Source: Parvicella sp963922585 (GTDB lineage: Bacteria; Bacteroidota; Bacteroidia; Flavobacteriales_D; Parvicellaceae). From it: a stretch of DNA of 25,577 nucleotides. The number at the start of each line of letters is the position of its first letter. Position 1 is the stretch's first letter. The notes under the pieces are model-generated. The model did no database searches, was not told the origin of the DNA, and worked only from the letters and a program-made list of their open reading frames with translations. Position numbers and translations under genes: made by a program. The stretch spans positions 1 through 25,577 of the forward strand of contig CAWUIK010000044.1 of NCBI GenBank assembly GCA_963922585.1, in the 5' to 3' direction. Below are positions 1 through 8,106 of the stretch, in pieces.

Positions 1-576
1 TCTATGAGCTTTTTTATCTGGGTTTGGGAATACTTTACAAACTCTTTTTAAAAATAAATCCAATTCCTTAACGCTTTCTATAGCATTGATACCATTTTCA
101 TAGGGTAAAATAAGCGAAACACTACCCTTTTCAGATAAATAAAGTTGTGCAAACGATAAAATTTCAGAATAATGAAGACTCTCAGTATGTCTTGCTTTAA
201 TCTTAGCATCATCCATATTCAATTGACTTTTTTCAAAAAAAGGAGGATTGGATACAATCACATCGTACTTAGTATCAATTTTAAAATCTTGTACACTTTT
301 GTTATGCAATAGAATTCTTCGTTTCCAAGAATCATCCAATTGATTGATATTAAATTGTGCATCAATCATCGCGCCTTCATCAATTTCTAATGCTTCAATT
401 TTTGCAGAAGGATTCTTCTGAGCACACATGATAGCAATGACTCCTGTACCAGTACCTATGTCAAGAATATTATTTGCATTTTCGACATCTAACCAGCAGC
501 CCAAAAGTGTACCATCGGTACCAACTTTCATTGCGGTATGCTCATCTCGAATAGAAAACTGCTTATAGCGAAACAC
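1..576 (-). CDS. trmN6: tRNA1(Val) (adenine(37)-N6)-methyltransferase, 3' end outside window
   Basis: This is a class I SAM-dependent methyltransferase of the TrmN6 (YfiC) family, which makes m6A at position 37 of tRNA1(Val). About 192 codons are present and the gene runs off the left edge; the family is about 240 residues. The N-terminal stretch FRYKQFSIRDEHTAMKVGTD matches the family start, ILDIGTGTGVIAIMCAQ is the SAM-binding glycine loop, and VIVSNPPFF is the NPPF catalytic motif of N6-adenine methyltransferases. No ATG lies between the upstream in-frame stop (613-615) and the conserved N-terminus, so GTG at 574-576 is the best start. It lies 4 bases after the stop of the TapB-like gene, which suggests co-transcription. 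The family call is firm; the exact tRNA target is inferred from the family. Confidence 0.85.
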   Translation of the reverse strand, partial: MFRYKQFSIRDEHTAMKVGTDGTLLGCWLDVENANNILDIGTGTGVIAIMCAQKNPSAKIEALEIDEGAMIDAQFNINQLDDSWKRRILLHNKSVQDFKIDTKYDVIVSNPPFFEKSQLNMDDAKIKARHTESLHYSEILSFAQLYLSEKGSVSLILPYENGINAIESVKELDLFLKRVCKVFPNPDKKAHR

Positions 577-580
577 GAAT

Positions 581-1288
581 CTAATTGATTTTTGAAATCT
601 CTGAATAACTCTCTAAATTACCTTTTTTATCGTAATTTTCAGATTTTACAACACCTACTCCATCAGAAATATAGATAATACTTTTTGTTTCAGATTTTAC
701 AAATCCCATTTTAACAAAAGAAGTTTGCTCAATTTTAAAACACTCAAAAGTACCCGCTTCAGTGGTAATGGATTCTTTTCCTAAAACTTTTCTATCTTTA
801 ATTTCACTTTGCATTGACATGATTTGAATACCATTCATTTTGGCAGTCATGTTCATTTCACATGATTTTAGTTCTTGACCTACTGATAAATTACTAGGAA
901 ATTCCATTTCGCCCATATCCATCGATACTTCAACACCTTCCATTCCCTCCATTTCCAAATTCTTGGTTGCCTCTGGACTCATGAACATGTCCATGCTCAT
1001 TTTTAAATTACCTTCATTACAAACAATTGTATAAATAGACTCAAACTTGTCCTTTTCTTTTACATCAATAGCTTCTAGTTTTATTTTAGCAACCTCACCT
1101 TGATCATTTTTGGTTTGTTCTAAAATTGTATTTTTCATTTTCCCTTCTAACTTACCTTTTTTGTCGTAATTAGAAACTTCCCATGATTTTCCTTGAACAA
1201 AATCAAAGTATAAATTACAGTCTTGAGCCTTAACAGTCAAAGCAGTGAATAAAATTAATAATCCTATAATAGTAGTTTGAATTTTCAT
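581..1288 (-). CDS. secreted TapB-like (DUF3108-related) protein
   Basis: This is a predicted exported protein of about 235 residues. It begins with a clear signal peptide (MKIQTTIIGLLILFTALTVKAQ), followed by a beta-rich domain with TTEAGTFECFKIEQ near residue 175 and an ending of the type DGVGVVKSENYDKKGNLES. That pattern resembles Bacteroidota proteins called TapB family or DUF3108-like; I make this call from memory and with moderate confidence. The middle (about residues 90-125) is very rich in Met and Glu. The frame can be extended upstream to a TTG at 1309, but the ATG at 1288 begins a normal signal peptide and a weak promoter box overlaps the TTG, so 1288 is chosen. The gene lies 4 bases upstream of trmN6 in the same direction. 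Its molecular role is unknown. Confidence 0.6.
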   Translation of the reverse strand: MKIQTTIIGLLILFTALTVKAQDCNLYFDFVQGKSWEVSNYDKKGKLEGKMKNTILEQTKNDQGEVAKIKLEAIDVKEKDKFESIYTIVCNEGNLKMSMDMFMSPEATKNLEMEGMEGVEVSMDMGEMEFPSNLSVGQELKSCEMNMTAKMNGIQIMSMQSEIKDRKVLGKESITTEAGTFECFKIEQTSFVKMGFVKSETKSIIYISDGVGVVKSENYDKKGNLESYSEISKIN

Positions 1289-1306
1289 ATTTAAATATTT
1301 TAAGTA

Positions 1307-1314
1307 CAAAGTTG
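1307..1314 (-). promoter_or_regulatory. weak -7-like box before the TapB-like gene
   Basis: On the minus strand this reads CAACTTTG, one mismatch from the Bacteroidota -7 consensus TAnnTTTG. It ends 18 bases before the ATG at 1288. It also overlaps the alternative TTG start, which supports the ATG. No convincing -33 TTTG is seen. Confidence 0.3.
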
Positions 1315-1350
1315 GGAATTTCTATTTTTATTTACAATACTTTAAAACAA

Positions 1351-1377
1351 ATAAAGAGCATTTTTAATGCTCTTTAT
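1351..1377 (-). terminator. probable intrinsic terminator after lolA
   Basis: A perfect 11-bp inverted repeat (ATAAAGAGCAT / ATGCTCTTTAT) surrounds a 5-base loop. In the minus direction it is followed by a T-rich stretch (TTGTTTTAAAG). It lies 23 bases beyond the lolA stop and would end the ftsK-lolA transcript before the TapB-like gene. The T tract is interrupted, so efficiency is uncertain. Confidence 0.65.
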
Positions 1378-1399
1378 GGTTATATGTAATTTTTTTGTA

Positions 1400-2044
1400 T
1401 TATCGATTATCAATTTCAGAAACACCTTTAAATTTTGCTGGATTCCAATTAAAAATTTGATCATCAAGAGATACATTTGGAGTGAAAGTATCTACTGTAA
1501 ACATAATTAAAACATTCTCTTTAGTTTTTATAACTGCTTTTGTAATACTACTCTTTTTGGAATCTACAGTAATGATTACAGTGTGATATTTGCTATTTTT
1601 AGTATCTATTGGATGCAACTTAATTTCATGTACTTCTGCAGAGATTTCTTTGCTGTATTGGTATTTGAAATTTTCTTCCCAAATTGTTAAAATTTCACTT
1701 GGATTAATTCCTCCATCAATGTCTTTTAGGTTATCAATGTAACACTCATTTTCATCTACTAAATATGTCCAAACTGTTTTCCCATCACTATAAACTTTTC
1801 TATCTTCCGTTTCATAGTAGTATTTTCCATCTTTGATTTTAGCAACACCAGTTTGAGAAGAATTCATTTCTCCACCTTTTACTACCAATTTAAAATTTAC
1901 AGAAAGTGTTTTGTAATTTTTACTTTCAGCACTAATTTTATCTAAAATCTTCTTTGCTTTTTCTACAGGATCTTCTTCTTGTGTTTGAGCTTGAAAACCA
2001 AAACTAATTGTTCCTAGTAATAATAATGTAAGTATCTTTTTCAT
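1400..2044 (-). CDS. lolA: LolA-like outer-membrane lipoprotein carrier protein
   Basis: This is a 214-residue periplasmic protein of the LolA family, which carries lipoproteins from the inner to the outer membrane. A signal peptide (MKKILTLLLLGTISFGFQAQ) is followed by an amphipathic helix (about 27-45) and then the beta-strand series typical of the family: YKTLSVNFKLVVKGG, GVAKIKDGKYYYETEDRKVYSDGKTVW, and a C-terminal ITKAVIKTKENVLIMFTVDTF. The length is normal. It follows ftsK on the same strand after a 39-base gap with no separate promoter box seen, an order I know from Bacteroidota, so it is probably co-transcribed with ftsK. A hairpin terminator follows. In this phylum the sequence match to proteobacterial LolA is weak, so the carrier function is family inference. 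Confidence 0.8.
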   Translation of the reverse strand: MKKILTLLLLGTISFGFQAQTQEEDPVEKAKKILDKISAESKNYKTLSVNFKLVVKGGEMNSSQTGVAKIKDGKYYYETEDRKVYSDGKTVWTYLVDENECYIDNLKDIDGGINPSEILTIWEENFKYQYSKEISAEVHEIKLHPIDTKNSKYHTVIITVDSKKSSITKAVIKTKENVLIMFTVDTFTPNVSLDDQIFNWNPAKFKGVSEIDNR

Positions 2045-2083
2045 TTTTAAAGTTATTTCAATAAATAAATGGTTAAAAAAAGT

Positions 2084-4579
2084 TTACAACAAACCTTTGT
2101 CTTTGAGGTTTTGCAAAAACTGTTCCAAAGCAAAAACATCTTGTATATAAACTTCTCTAGGCTTACTACCTTTATGAGGACCAATGAGTCCGGTAGCTTC
2201 CATTTGATCAATAATTCTTCCTGCTCTATTGTAACCTATTTTTAATTTTCTTTGAATATTCGAAGCCGAACCTTGACCTGCATTAACGATAATTTCTGCT
2301 GCATCAGAGAATAAAGGATCTAAACTTTCATCCAATTCCTTAGAACTTCCTCCATCTCCATCCAATTCTGGCTCTGGAAGCATGTGTGCATCAGGATAGG
2401 CTCTTTGAGAACCTATATACTCTGTGATGGCATCCACTTCTGGAGTATCTACGAATCCACATTGTAATCTTATCAATTCATTTCCTGGAGAAAACAACAT
2501 ATCCCCTCTACCGATCAACTGATCTGCACCACCAGCATCTAAAATGGTTCTAGAATCTATTTTGGATGTTACCCTGAAGGCAACTCTGGATGGGAAATTG
2601 GCTTTTATAATTCCCGTAATTACATTTACAGAAGGTCTTTGAGTGGCAACAATTAAGTGAATTCCGATGGCTCTTGCCAATTGAGCCAAACGAGCTATGG
2701 GCATTTCCACCTCTTTTCCAGCAGTCATGATTAAATCTGCAAACTCATCAATAACGAGAACTATATAGGGAAGGTATTCATGTCCGTTTTCGGGATTGAG
2801 TTTTCGAGCAACAAATTTTGCATTATACTCTACAATATTTCTTACCATTGCATCTTTGAGCATTTCGTATCTATTGTCCATTTCGATACAAAGACTATTG
2901 AGTGTTGCAACAACTTTAGAAACATCAGTAATAATGGCATCTTCTTCACCTGGTAATTTTGCCAAAAAGTGTCTTTCAATTTTATTAAACAATGTCAATT
3001 CGACTTTCTTTGGATCAACTAAAACAAACTTAACTTGAGAAGGATGTTTTTTGTATAAAAGAGAAACTAAAATAGCATTCAACCCTACAGATTTACCCTG
3101 ACCCGTTGCTCCAGCCATCAATAAATGTGGCATTTTGGCTAAATCAGCTATGAAAGTTTCGTTGGAAATCGTTTTACCCAAGGCTACTGGCAATTCCATC
3201 TTACTGTTTTGAAACTTATCTGACGCAATCAAGGTTCGCATAGAAACAATATCAGGGCTCGAATTTGGAACCTCAATCCCTATAGTTCCCTTTCCTGGCA
3301 TTGGTGCTATAATTCTAATACCCAAAGCAGCTAAATTCAAAGCGATATCATCTTCTAAGTTTTTAATCTTGGAAATTCTTACACCTGGAGCAGGAACAAT
3401 TTCATATAAAGTTACGGTAGGACCAATAGTCGCTTTGATCTTTGAAATCTCAATATTGTAATTTTGAAGTGTTTCAATAATTTTGTTTTTATTGAGTTCA
3501 AGTTCCTCTTTATTCATTTGAATACCTCCTCCACCATAATCTTCAAGTAAGTCAATACTTGGTAACTTATAACTCGATAATTCAAGTTTAGGATCATAAG
3601 GACCGAACTCTTTCACTAAATCTCTCATTTCTCCATCTTCCAACACCGTTTCTTCATCAGGTATTGTGACTTCAAAATCTTCATCACTCTCATTAGTTGA
3701 TTCAACTTCAACAATCTCTTTTTCTTCTTCTTTGATTTCCTCAGGCTCTGACGAAGTTTCCTCCAACTCAAGTTCTAGTTCTAAATCATTCGTTTCTTCT
3801 TTCGCAACCTCTTCAACCTCATTTTCATCATCTAAATCAATTGTTTGAGAAATCACGTCCTTCTGGATTTGCTCGTTTTTCAAGACATTATTCACTATAG
3901 GAGTTGCCTCGAAATCTTCTTCCGTTTCTTCTGACTTTCTTTCAAACCTTTCCTTAACCCAATCAAAAGAAGGATTAAAGAGTACTACAACCCCAATAAA
4001 ACCTGTGAACATTACAAAGAAAATGGAACCTATCATTCCAAATGCACCTTTGGTCCAAAGTATAATTTGTTCTCCAAACAATCCTCCCATAAAATCATAA
4101 GGAACATCAAAAAGTAAAGCAAAGAAAATGCTAAACCAAATCATGGATACAAATCCTATTTTAATAGTTTTAAAAAGTGGCAGCAATTTAATTTTAAACA
4201 AAACCCTTACTCCTAACAATATAAGATAAAAAGGAATAAAAACAGATGACAAGCCAAACCATATTTTTAAAAACTGATGTGCTGTAATTGCTCCAAATTT
4301 ACCAAGCCAATTGGCAACCTCTTCTTCGCTATCGAAAATAAAGCCTAATGATTTTCCATCGATAATACTTGCGTCATTTTTCCATGTAAATAAATATGAG
4401 ATGATTGCCACAATAGAGAATAAACCAAAAAGAATACACAAAAGACCAAATGTTTTATGTAGCCTTTCGTCTGAAAAAAAAGTTTTCAATTTAAAAAAAA
4501 GACCACTATCTCTCTTTTCTTTAGACTTTTTAGTTTTGGTTTTCTCTTCTTCTTTATATTGATTTCGCTTTACAGCCAT
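2084..4579 (-). CDS. ftsK: DNA translocase FtsK
   Basis: This is the septum-located double-stranded DNA pump that clears and aligns chromosome ends at division. The 831-residue protein has four hydrophobic N-terminal segments (about 40-200), a strongly acidic linker rich in Glu and Asp (about 215-320), and then the FtsK core. The Walker A motif GATGQGKS is at about 488-495, the Walker B region LVIDEFADL at about 606-614, and the sensor stretch ATQRPSVNVITG follows. The C-terminus (about 765-831) is the winged-helix gamma domain that recognises KOPS-like DNA in related proteins (SASNIQRKLKIGYNRAGRII). It is complete. A TAATTTTG box ends 22 bases before the ATG, and lolA follows. The family is certain; polar localisation and the KOPS sequence are inferred. 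Confidence 0.97.
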   Translation of the reverse strand: MAVKRNQYKEEEKTKTKKSKEKRDSGLFFKLKTFFSDERLHKTFGLLCILFGLFSIVAIISYLFTWKNDASIIDGKSLGFIFDSEEEVANWLGKFGAITAHQFLKIWFGLSSVFIPFYLILLGVRVLFKIKLLPLFKTIKIGFVSMIWFSIFFALLFDVPYDFMGGLFGEQIILWTKGAFGMIGSIFFVMFTGFIGVVVLFNPSFDWVKERFERKSEETEEDFEATPIVNNVLKNEQIQKDVISQTIDLDDENEVEEVAKEETNDLELELELEETSSEPEEIKEEEKEIVEVESTNESDEDFEVTIPDEETVLEDGEMRDLVKEFGPYDPKLELSSYKLPSIDLLEDYGGGGIQMNKEELELNKNKIIETLQNYNIEISKIKATIGPTVTLYEIVPAPGVRISKIKNLEDDIALNLAALGIRIIAPMPGKGTIGIEVPNSSPDIVSMRTLIASDKFQNSKMELPVALGKTISNETFIADLAKMPHLLMAGATGQGKSVGLNAILVSLLYKKHPSQVKFVLVDPKKVELTLFNKIERHFLAKLPGEEDAIITDVSKVVATLNSLCIEMDNRYEMLKDAMVRNIVEYNAKFVARKLNPENGHEYLPYIVLVIDEFADLIMTAGKEVEMPIARLAQLARAIGIHLIVATQRPSVNVITGIIKANFPSRVAFRVTSKIDSRTILDAGGADQLIGRGDMLFSPGNELIRLQCGFVDTPEVDAITEYIGSQRAYPDAHMLPEPELDGDGGSSKELDESLDPLFSDAAEIIVNAGQGSASNIQRKLKIGYNRAGRIIDQMEATGLIGPHKGSKPREVYIQDVFALEQFLQNLKDKGLL

Positions 4580-4601
4580 TCATTCTCTCTATTTAACCCA
4601 A

Positions 4602-4609
4602 CAAAATTA
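4602..4609 (-). promoter_or_regulatory. candidate -7 promoter box for ftsK-lolA
   Basis: The minus strand reads TAATTTTG, an exact match to the Bacteroidota sigma-A -7 consensus TAnnTTTG, 22 bases before the ftsK ATG. No clear TTTG is seen at the -33 position. Confidence 0.5.
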
Positions 4610-4709
4610 ATGAGTATTAGATTGGATATGATTATTTAACGTAAGTATTATACACTAAATAATGTTAGCAAACAAAAACAACTAAAAATGAGGCTTATAA
4701 ACTTAAGAA

Positions 4710-5165
4710 CTAACTGAATAACTGTCTAACACCTTCATAAGACACAATTGCAACTGCATTAGCCAAATTTAAACTTCTAATATTTTCATTGAGAAGCGGA
4801 ATTTTATACAATTTATTTTTATTATCTTCAAGAATTGATTTATCAAGACCAACTGACTCTTTTCCAAAAACTAGAAAAAGCTCATCTTCAAAAGGGATTT
4901 CAAAATGTGGTTGAGAAGCATGGCTCGAAAGAAAAACCATTTTTTTACTTTTATTTACTTTGAAGAATGCTTCAACATTGTCGTAATAACTTACTTCTAA
5001 ATATTGCCAATAGTCCAATCCTGACCTTTTGAGACGCTTATCATTTATTTCGAATCCAAATGGTTTTACCAAATGTAGTCTTGCGCCAACTCCTAAACAC
5101 AACCGACCAATATTCCCAGTATTATTTGGGATTTCAGGTTCAATTAATACGATGTTAAGTGGCAT
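4710..5165 (-). CDS. trmL: tRNA (cytidine/uridine(34)-2'-O)-methyltransferase TrmL
   Basis: This is a SPOUT-superfamily enzyme that 2'-O-methylates the wobble base (Cm34/Um34) of tRNA(Leu) isoacceptors in characterised members. At 151 residues it is the minimal one-domain form. The three conserved motifs are visible: IEPEIPNNTGNIGRLCLG at the N-terminus, LVFGKESVGL (about 105-114), and the knot-forming IRSLNLANAVAIVSYE near the C-terminus. It is divergent from the DUF2461 gene across only 68 bases. A TACCTTTG box ends 13 bases before the ATG, implying a very short leader. No convincing terminator follows it. Confidence 0.93.
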   Translation of the reverse strand: MPLNIVLIEPEIPNNTGNIGRLCLGVGARLHLVKPFGFEINDKRLKRSGLDYWQYLEVSYYDNVEAFFKVNKSKKMVFLSSHASQPHFEIPFEDELFLVFGKESVGLDKSILEDNKNKLYKIPLLNENIRSLNLANAVAIVSYEGVRQLFS

Positions 5166-5177
5166 TCTTTTTTTTTA

Positions 5178-5185
5178 CAAAGGTA
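5178..5185 (-). promoter_or_regulatory. candidate -7 promoter box for trmL
   Basis: The minus strand reads TACCTTTG, an exact TAnnTTTG match that ends 12 bases before the trmL start. The transcript would have a leader of only a few bases. Confidence 0.5.
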
Positions 5186-5200
5186 AAATGATTTTTTTGA

Positions 5201-5208
5201 TAACTTTG
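5201..5208 (+). promoter_or_regulatory. candidate -7 promoter box for the DUF2461 gene
   Basis: The plus strand reads TAACTTTG, an exact TAnnTTTG match 25 bases before the ATG at 5234. It sits 15 bases from the oppositely oriented trmL box, so the two promoters are packed almost back to back. Confidence 0.5.
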
Positions 5209-5233
5209 AAACGAATCTAAAATATAAAAACAA

Positions 5234-5914
5234 ATGTCGAAATTATATTTTCAAAAAGACTTTATTACTTTCTTTGAGGAATTAGAACATAACAATCATA
5301 AAGATTGGTTTGATTTGAACAGAAATAGATATCATGAAATTATCAAAACTCCTTTTGAGAATTTTGTTAAAGATTTAATAGTTTCTGTACAAAAGATAAA
5401 TCCAAAAATTGATATTCCGCACAATAAAGCTATTTTTAGAATCAATAGAGATGTCAGATTTTCAAAAGAAAAAGCACCTTATAAACTCAATCGTTCAGCA
5501 TTAATTTCACCGTTTGGAACAAAAAACAAAACTTTTCCAGGAATGTATTTTGAAGTGAACAAAAACGGAATTCATGTATATGGAGGAGTATATATGCTGG
5601 ATGCCAAACAAGTACAAAGTGTAAGAGAAGAAATTTTGGATTACACTTCACAATTTCAAAAAATTTATAATGATTCAAAGTTCAAAAAACTTTTTCCTAA
5701 AATTCAAGGTGATGCAGCAAAGAGAATTCCAAAAGAATTTCAAGAATTACTCAAAAAAGAACCTTTAATTGGTCATAAAAACTGGTACGTAAGCACTTCA
5801 TTACCCCTCGATTTGTTGTATTCTGATAAATTGTTGGCTACATTATCTGATTTATATGCCGTTTTGTATCCTTTCAATCACTTTTTTGAAAGACCAATAG
5901 CTATTACAGAATAA
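5234..5914 (+). CDS. DUF2461 (TIGR02453) family protein
   Basis: This is a 226-residue cytosolic protein of the DUF2461 family, whose biochemical function I do not know. Family hallmarks are the opening FFEELEHNNHKDWFDLNRNR (about 12-31), the central FRINRDVRFSKEKAPYKLN (about 68-86) and GIHVYGGVYMLDAKQVQSVR (about 111-130). The length is typical. It has its own TAnnTTTG box and stands alone on the plus strand, divergent from trmL. Its last 11 bases overlap the end of the convergent mnmD gene. Confidence 0.88.
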   Translation: MSKLYFQKDFITFFEELEHNNHKDWFDLNRNRYHEIIKTPFENFVKDLIVSVQKINPKIDIPHNKAIFRINRDVRFSKEKAPYKLNRSALISPFGTKNKTFPGMYFEVNKNGIHVYGGVYMLDAKQVQSVREEILDYTSQFQKIYNDSKFKKLFPKIQGDAAKRIPKEFQELLKKEPLIGHKNWYVSTSLPLDLLYSDKLLATLSDLYAVLYPFNHFFERPIAITE

Positions 5915-6587
5915 TATCTGGTTTAATTGCTCGTAACATTTCTCTTTTCCCTGGAGGACCAGGAATTCTTTCGACTCTAAAACCTATACTTTCTAGGTCT
6001 CTTCTTACCTGACCTTTTGCACAGTAAGTTACTAAAACTCCGTTTGAACTCAGGCTTTCATACATTTTTCTAAAAACTTCTTTAGTCCACAACTCCAATT
6101 GCTTAGTAGGACTAAAGGCATCGAAATAAATTAAATTATATTGATGTTTCTCTTGATATTCTAACAAATCAACTTGTTTTTTGGTAATCGAAAACTGATT
6201 AGTAACTTGATTTTTAATTTCCCATGGAACCTCATGTATTTTGATTAGCAATTTAGGATTACTGACCTTATTGAGATAATTAAGTTCAGTTACAACATTC
6301 ACAGGAACAGGATACTTTTCAAAAGCAGTATATTCTAAAGAGATATTTTCATAAAATAATATTGCCTCTAATGTTAGAATTGCATTAAGTCCAGTTCCAA
6401 AGCCTATTTCTAGTATTTTAATTTTGTTAGATTTATTTTTCTCAACAAAATAATTCAACCCAGCATTTATAAAAACATGCATCGCTTCTTGAATAGCGCC
6501 ATGAGTTGAATGATAGGTTTCATCCAGAATTGAGTTTCTTAAAGTATCAGATCCATCATTAGACTTTATAATTTCGAATTTTATCAT
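5904..6587 (-). CDS. mnmD: tRNA (5-methylaminomethyl-2-thiouridine(34))-methyltransferase MnmD
   Basis: This SAM-dependent enzyme performs the last step of mnm5s2U34 synthesis, methylating nm5s2U at the tRNA wobble position. It is the stand-alone MnmD form, without the FAD oxidase domain of E. coli MnmC. Motifs are STHGAIQEAMHVFINAGL near the N-terminus, the SAM loop ILEIGFGTGLNAILT, the catalytic-region motif IYFDAFSPTKQLELWT, and the C-terminal VERIPGPPGKREMLRA. An ATG 21 bases further upstream (6608) is in frame. I prefer 6587 because homologues I recall begin at the equivalent of IKFEIIKSNDG, and because a near-consensus -7 box (AATCTTTG, 6616-6623) lies only 7 bases from the upstream ATG. 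Its 3' end overlaps the convergent DUF2461 gene by 11 bases. Confidence 0.92.
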   Translation of the reverse strand: MIKFEIIKSNDGSDTLRNSILDETYHSTHGAIQEAMHVFINAGLNYFVEKNKSNKIKILEIGFGTGLNAILTLEAILFYENISLEYTAFEKYPVPVNVVTELNYLNKVSNPKLLIKIHEVPWEIKNQVTNQFSITKKQVDLLEYQEKHQYNLIYFDAFSPTKQLELWTKEVFRKMYESLSSNGVLVTYCAKGQVRRDLESIGFRVERIPGPPGKREMLRAIKPDIIL

Positions 6588-6631
6588 TGAAAGCAGTTCA
6601 TTTATCATGAAAATACAAAGATTGTAATAAT

Positions 6632-6765
6632 ATAGACAACTATGCTAATTATTTGTCGTCTATTATATAAGAGATGACTCAAAAAAACAAGCAATACGTT
6701 CATCGAACATTGACTTTTTTTTTTGAGTTGTCTAAATCACAAGATTTAATAGCAATATTGCTATT
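6632..6765 (+). ncRNA. cluster of stem-loops, candidate non-coding RNA
   Basis: This stretch between mnmD and rlmI has three inverted repeats in a row. The first is ATAGACAAC / GTCGTCTAT (6632-6640 with 6655-6663, one mismatch). The second is a 16-bp stem, 6672-6687 with 6718-6733 (14 Watson-Crick pairs and two G-U), whose loop contains nested CAAT/ATTG and GTTC/GAAC pairs. The third is an 18-bp perfect palindrome at 6748-6765. They are followed by the terminator at 6775-6808, whose long T run belongs to the plus strand, where no protein gene lies upstream. That combination suggests a plus-strand structured RNA. No TAnnTTTG promoter was found before it and I recognise no known RNA family, so it may instead be a set of bidirectional terminators. 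Confidence 0.3.
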
Positions 6766-6774
6766 CTACCCTTG

Positions 6775-6808
6775 AAAGCCAAAACTTAATGAGTTTTGGC
6801 TTTTTTTT
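6775..6808 (+). terminator. strong intrinsic terminator, best oriented on the plus strand
   Basis: A perfect 12-bp stem (AAAGCCAAAACT / AGTTTTGGCTTT) closes a 5-base loop and runs directly into eight T on the plus strand. In the minus direction only TTT follows, although an A tract precedes the stem. It lies 14 bases beyond the rlmI stop and may therefore also serve rlmI as a bidirectional terminator. Confidence 0.75.
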
Positions 6809-6816
6809 ATTTAATT

Positions 6817-8010
6817 TTAATATACTTGAATTACCAACCCCTTTAGATATTCACTTTCCGGATGAAAAATATTGATTGGATGATCTGCGGGTTGGTGTAA
6901 CTGATGTAATATTCTTACTTTCTTCCCTACTTCAATTGCAGCAGCAAGTATGGCTCCATGAAACAAATCTTTTGTCACAACTTGAGAACAAGAAAAGGTA
7001 AAAAGTATCCCACCAGAATGCAATTGTTCAATCGCTCTAACGTTGAGTCTTTTGTATGCTTGAATGGCTTTATGTCTTGCGCTTTGGTGTTTTGCAAAAG
7101 CAGGCGGATCCAAAACAATAATATCGTAAGTTTCTTCTAAATCTCTAATGTATTTTACAGCATCTGCAACAATAGATTGATGTTTTGACCTAAATTCTGG
7201 CATTAAATCTAAATTTTTCTCCACCAATTCTATTGCTTTTTTGGAACTATCAAGTGAATGCACCTCTTTAGCCCCGTGTTTAAGAGCAAACATAGAAAAA
7301 CCACCACTATAGCAAAATGTGTTTAGCACTTTTTTTCCTTTAGAGTATTCACCTAATAATTTTCTATTTTCTCTTTGATCGATAAAAAAACCTGTCTTTT
7401 GTCCAGTTTCCCAATCAATAGAGAAAGAAATTCCATACTCCAAACCACTTTTTACAGCGTTTTCCTCACCAAATAAATAGCCGTTTTCAGGTTGAATATC
7501 TGCTTTGAAAGGTAAAGTTTCTCCACTCTTATCATAAACAGCGAGCAAATATTTTCCTAGTGATTTTTTGAGACAGTCGGTAATCATTGTTCTCATTTGC
7601 CACATTCCAATAGAATGGCATTGAATAATGGCAGTACCATTATACATATCAATGACCAATCCTGGCATTCCATCACCTTCTGCATGACAAAGTCTAAAAA
7701 TATTGGTTTCTGTGTTATCAATAAACCCTATGCTTTTTCTGGAAGCAACCAACTCATCAATTCTTTTCTGCCAATATTTTTTGTCAATTTTTTCTTGGAA
7801 TTTTGTTTCAAATATTCTTACAGCAATAGAACCAATCTGAAAATGGCCATGTCCTAAAAAAACATTCTCAGCACTGTAAACATCTACAAGAATTCCTTCT
7901 TCTAATTTATCTGTTGGAGTATAAATTGCTCCAGAAAATACCCAAGGGTGTTTTCTGAGAAGAGAATGTTCTTTACCCCTTTTTAGAGTGATTTTAGTGT
8001 TGGATTGCAT
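6817..8010 (-). CDS. rlmI: class I rRNA large subunit methyltransferase (RlmI-like)
   Basis: This SAM-dependent enzyme belongs to the RlmI family, whose E. coli member makes m5C1962 in 23S rRNA. The 397 residues show an N-terminal PUA RNA-binding domain (about 1-80, KRGKEHSLLRKHPWVFSGAI), a middle RNA-recognition region with DWETGQKTGFFIDQRENR (about 200-217), then the Rossmann domain with VLNTFCYSGGFSMFALKHGA (SAM site, about 228-247) and the motif DPPAFAKH (about 301). A Cys in FSCSQ is the expected catalytic position. The length is normal. A TATCTTTG box ends 17 bases before the ATG, so it appears to have its own promoter; a strong hairpin follows its stop. The family is secure, and the exact target base is inferred. 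Confidence 0.9.
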   Translation of the reverse strand: MQSNTKITLKRGKEHSLLRKHPWVFSGAIYTPTDKLEEGILVDVYSAENVFLGHGHFQIGSIAVRIFETKFQEKIDKKYWQKRIDELVASRKSIGFIDNTETNIFRLCHAEGDGMPGLVIDMYNGTAIIQCHSIGMWQMRTMITDCLKKSLGKYLLAVYDKSGETLPFKADIQPENGYLFGEENAVKSGLEYGISFSIDWETGQKTGFFIDQRENRKLLGEYSKGKKVLNTFCYSGGFSMFALKHGAKEVHSLDSSKKAIELVEKNLDLMPEFRSKHQSIVADAVKYIRDLEETYDIIVLDPPAFAKHQSARHKAIQAYKRLNVRAIEQLHSGGILFTFSCSQVVTKDLFHGAILAAAIEVGKKVRILHQLHQPADHPINIFHPESEYLKGLVIQVY

Positions 8011-8027
8011 TATCTATAAATTTGCGG

Positions 8028-8035
8028 CAAAGATA
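8028..8035 (-). promoter_or_regulatory. candidate -7 promoter box for rlmI
   Basis: The minus strand reads TATCTTTG, an exact TAnnTTTG match, 17 bases before the rlmI ATG. A TTTG at 8061-8064 is about 25 bases further upstream, slightly too far for a standard -33 element. Confidence 0.5.
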
Positions 8036-8106
8036 ACTTAATTTGGAAGACGATTCGGCACAAAGAAAAATCTAATTAAAAAATAAACTTAAAGTTCATC
8101 TTTAAC

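Noticed and set aside
3666..3848. Serine-rich open frame on the plus strand inside ftsK
   Set aside because: It is the antisense shadow of the acidic Glu/Asp linker of FtsK; the Ser codons are the complement of Glu-rich sequence.
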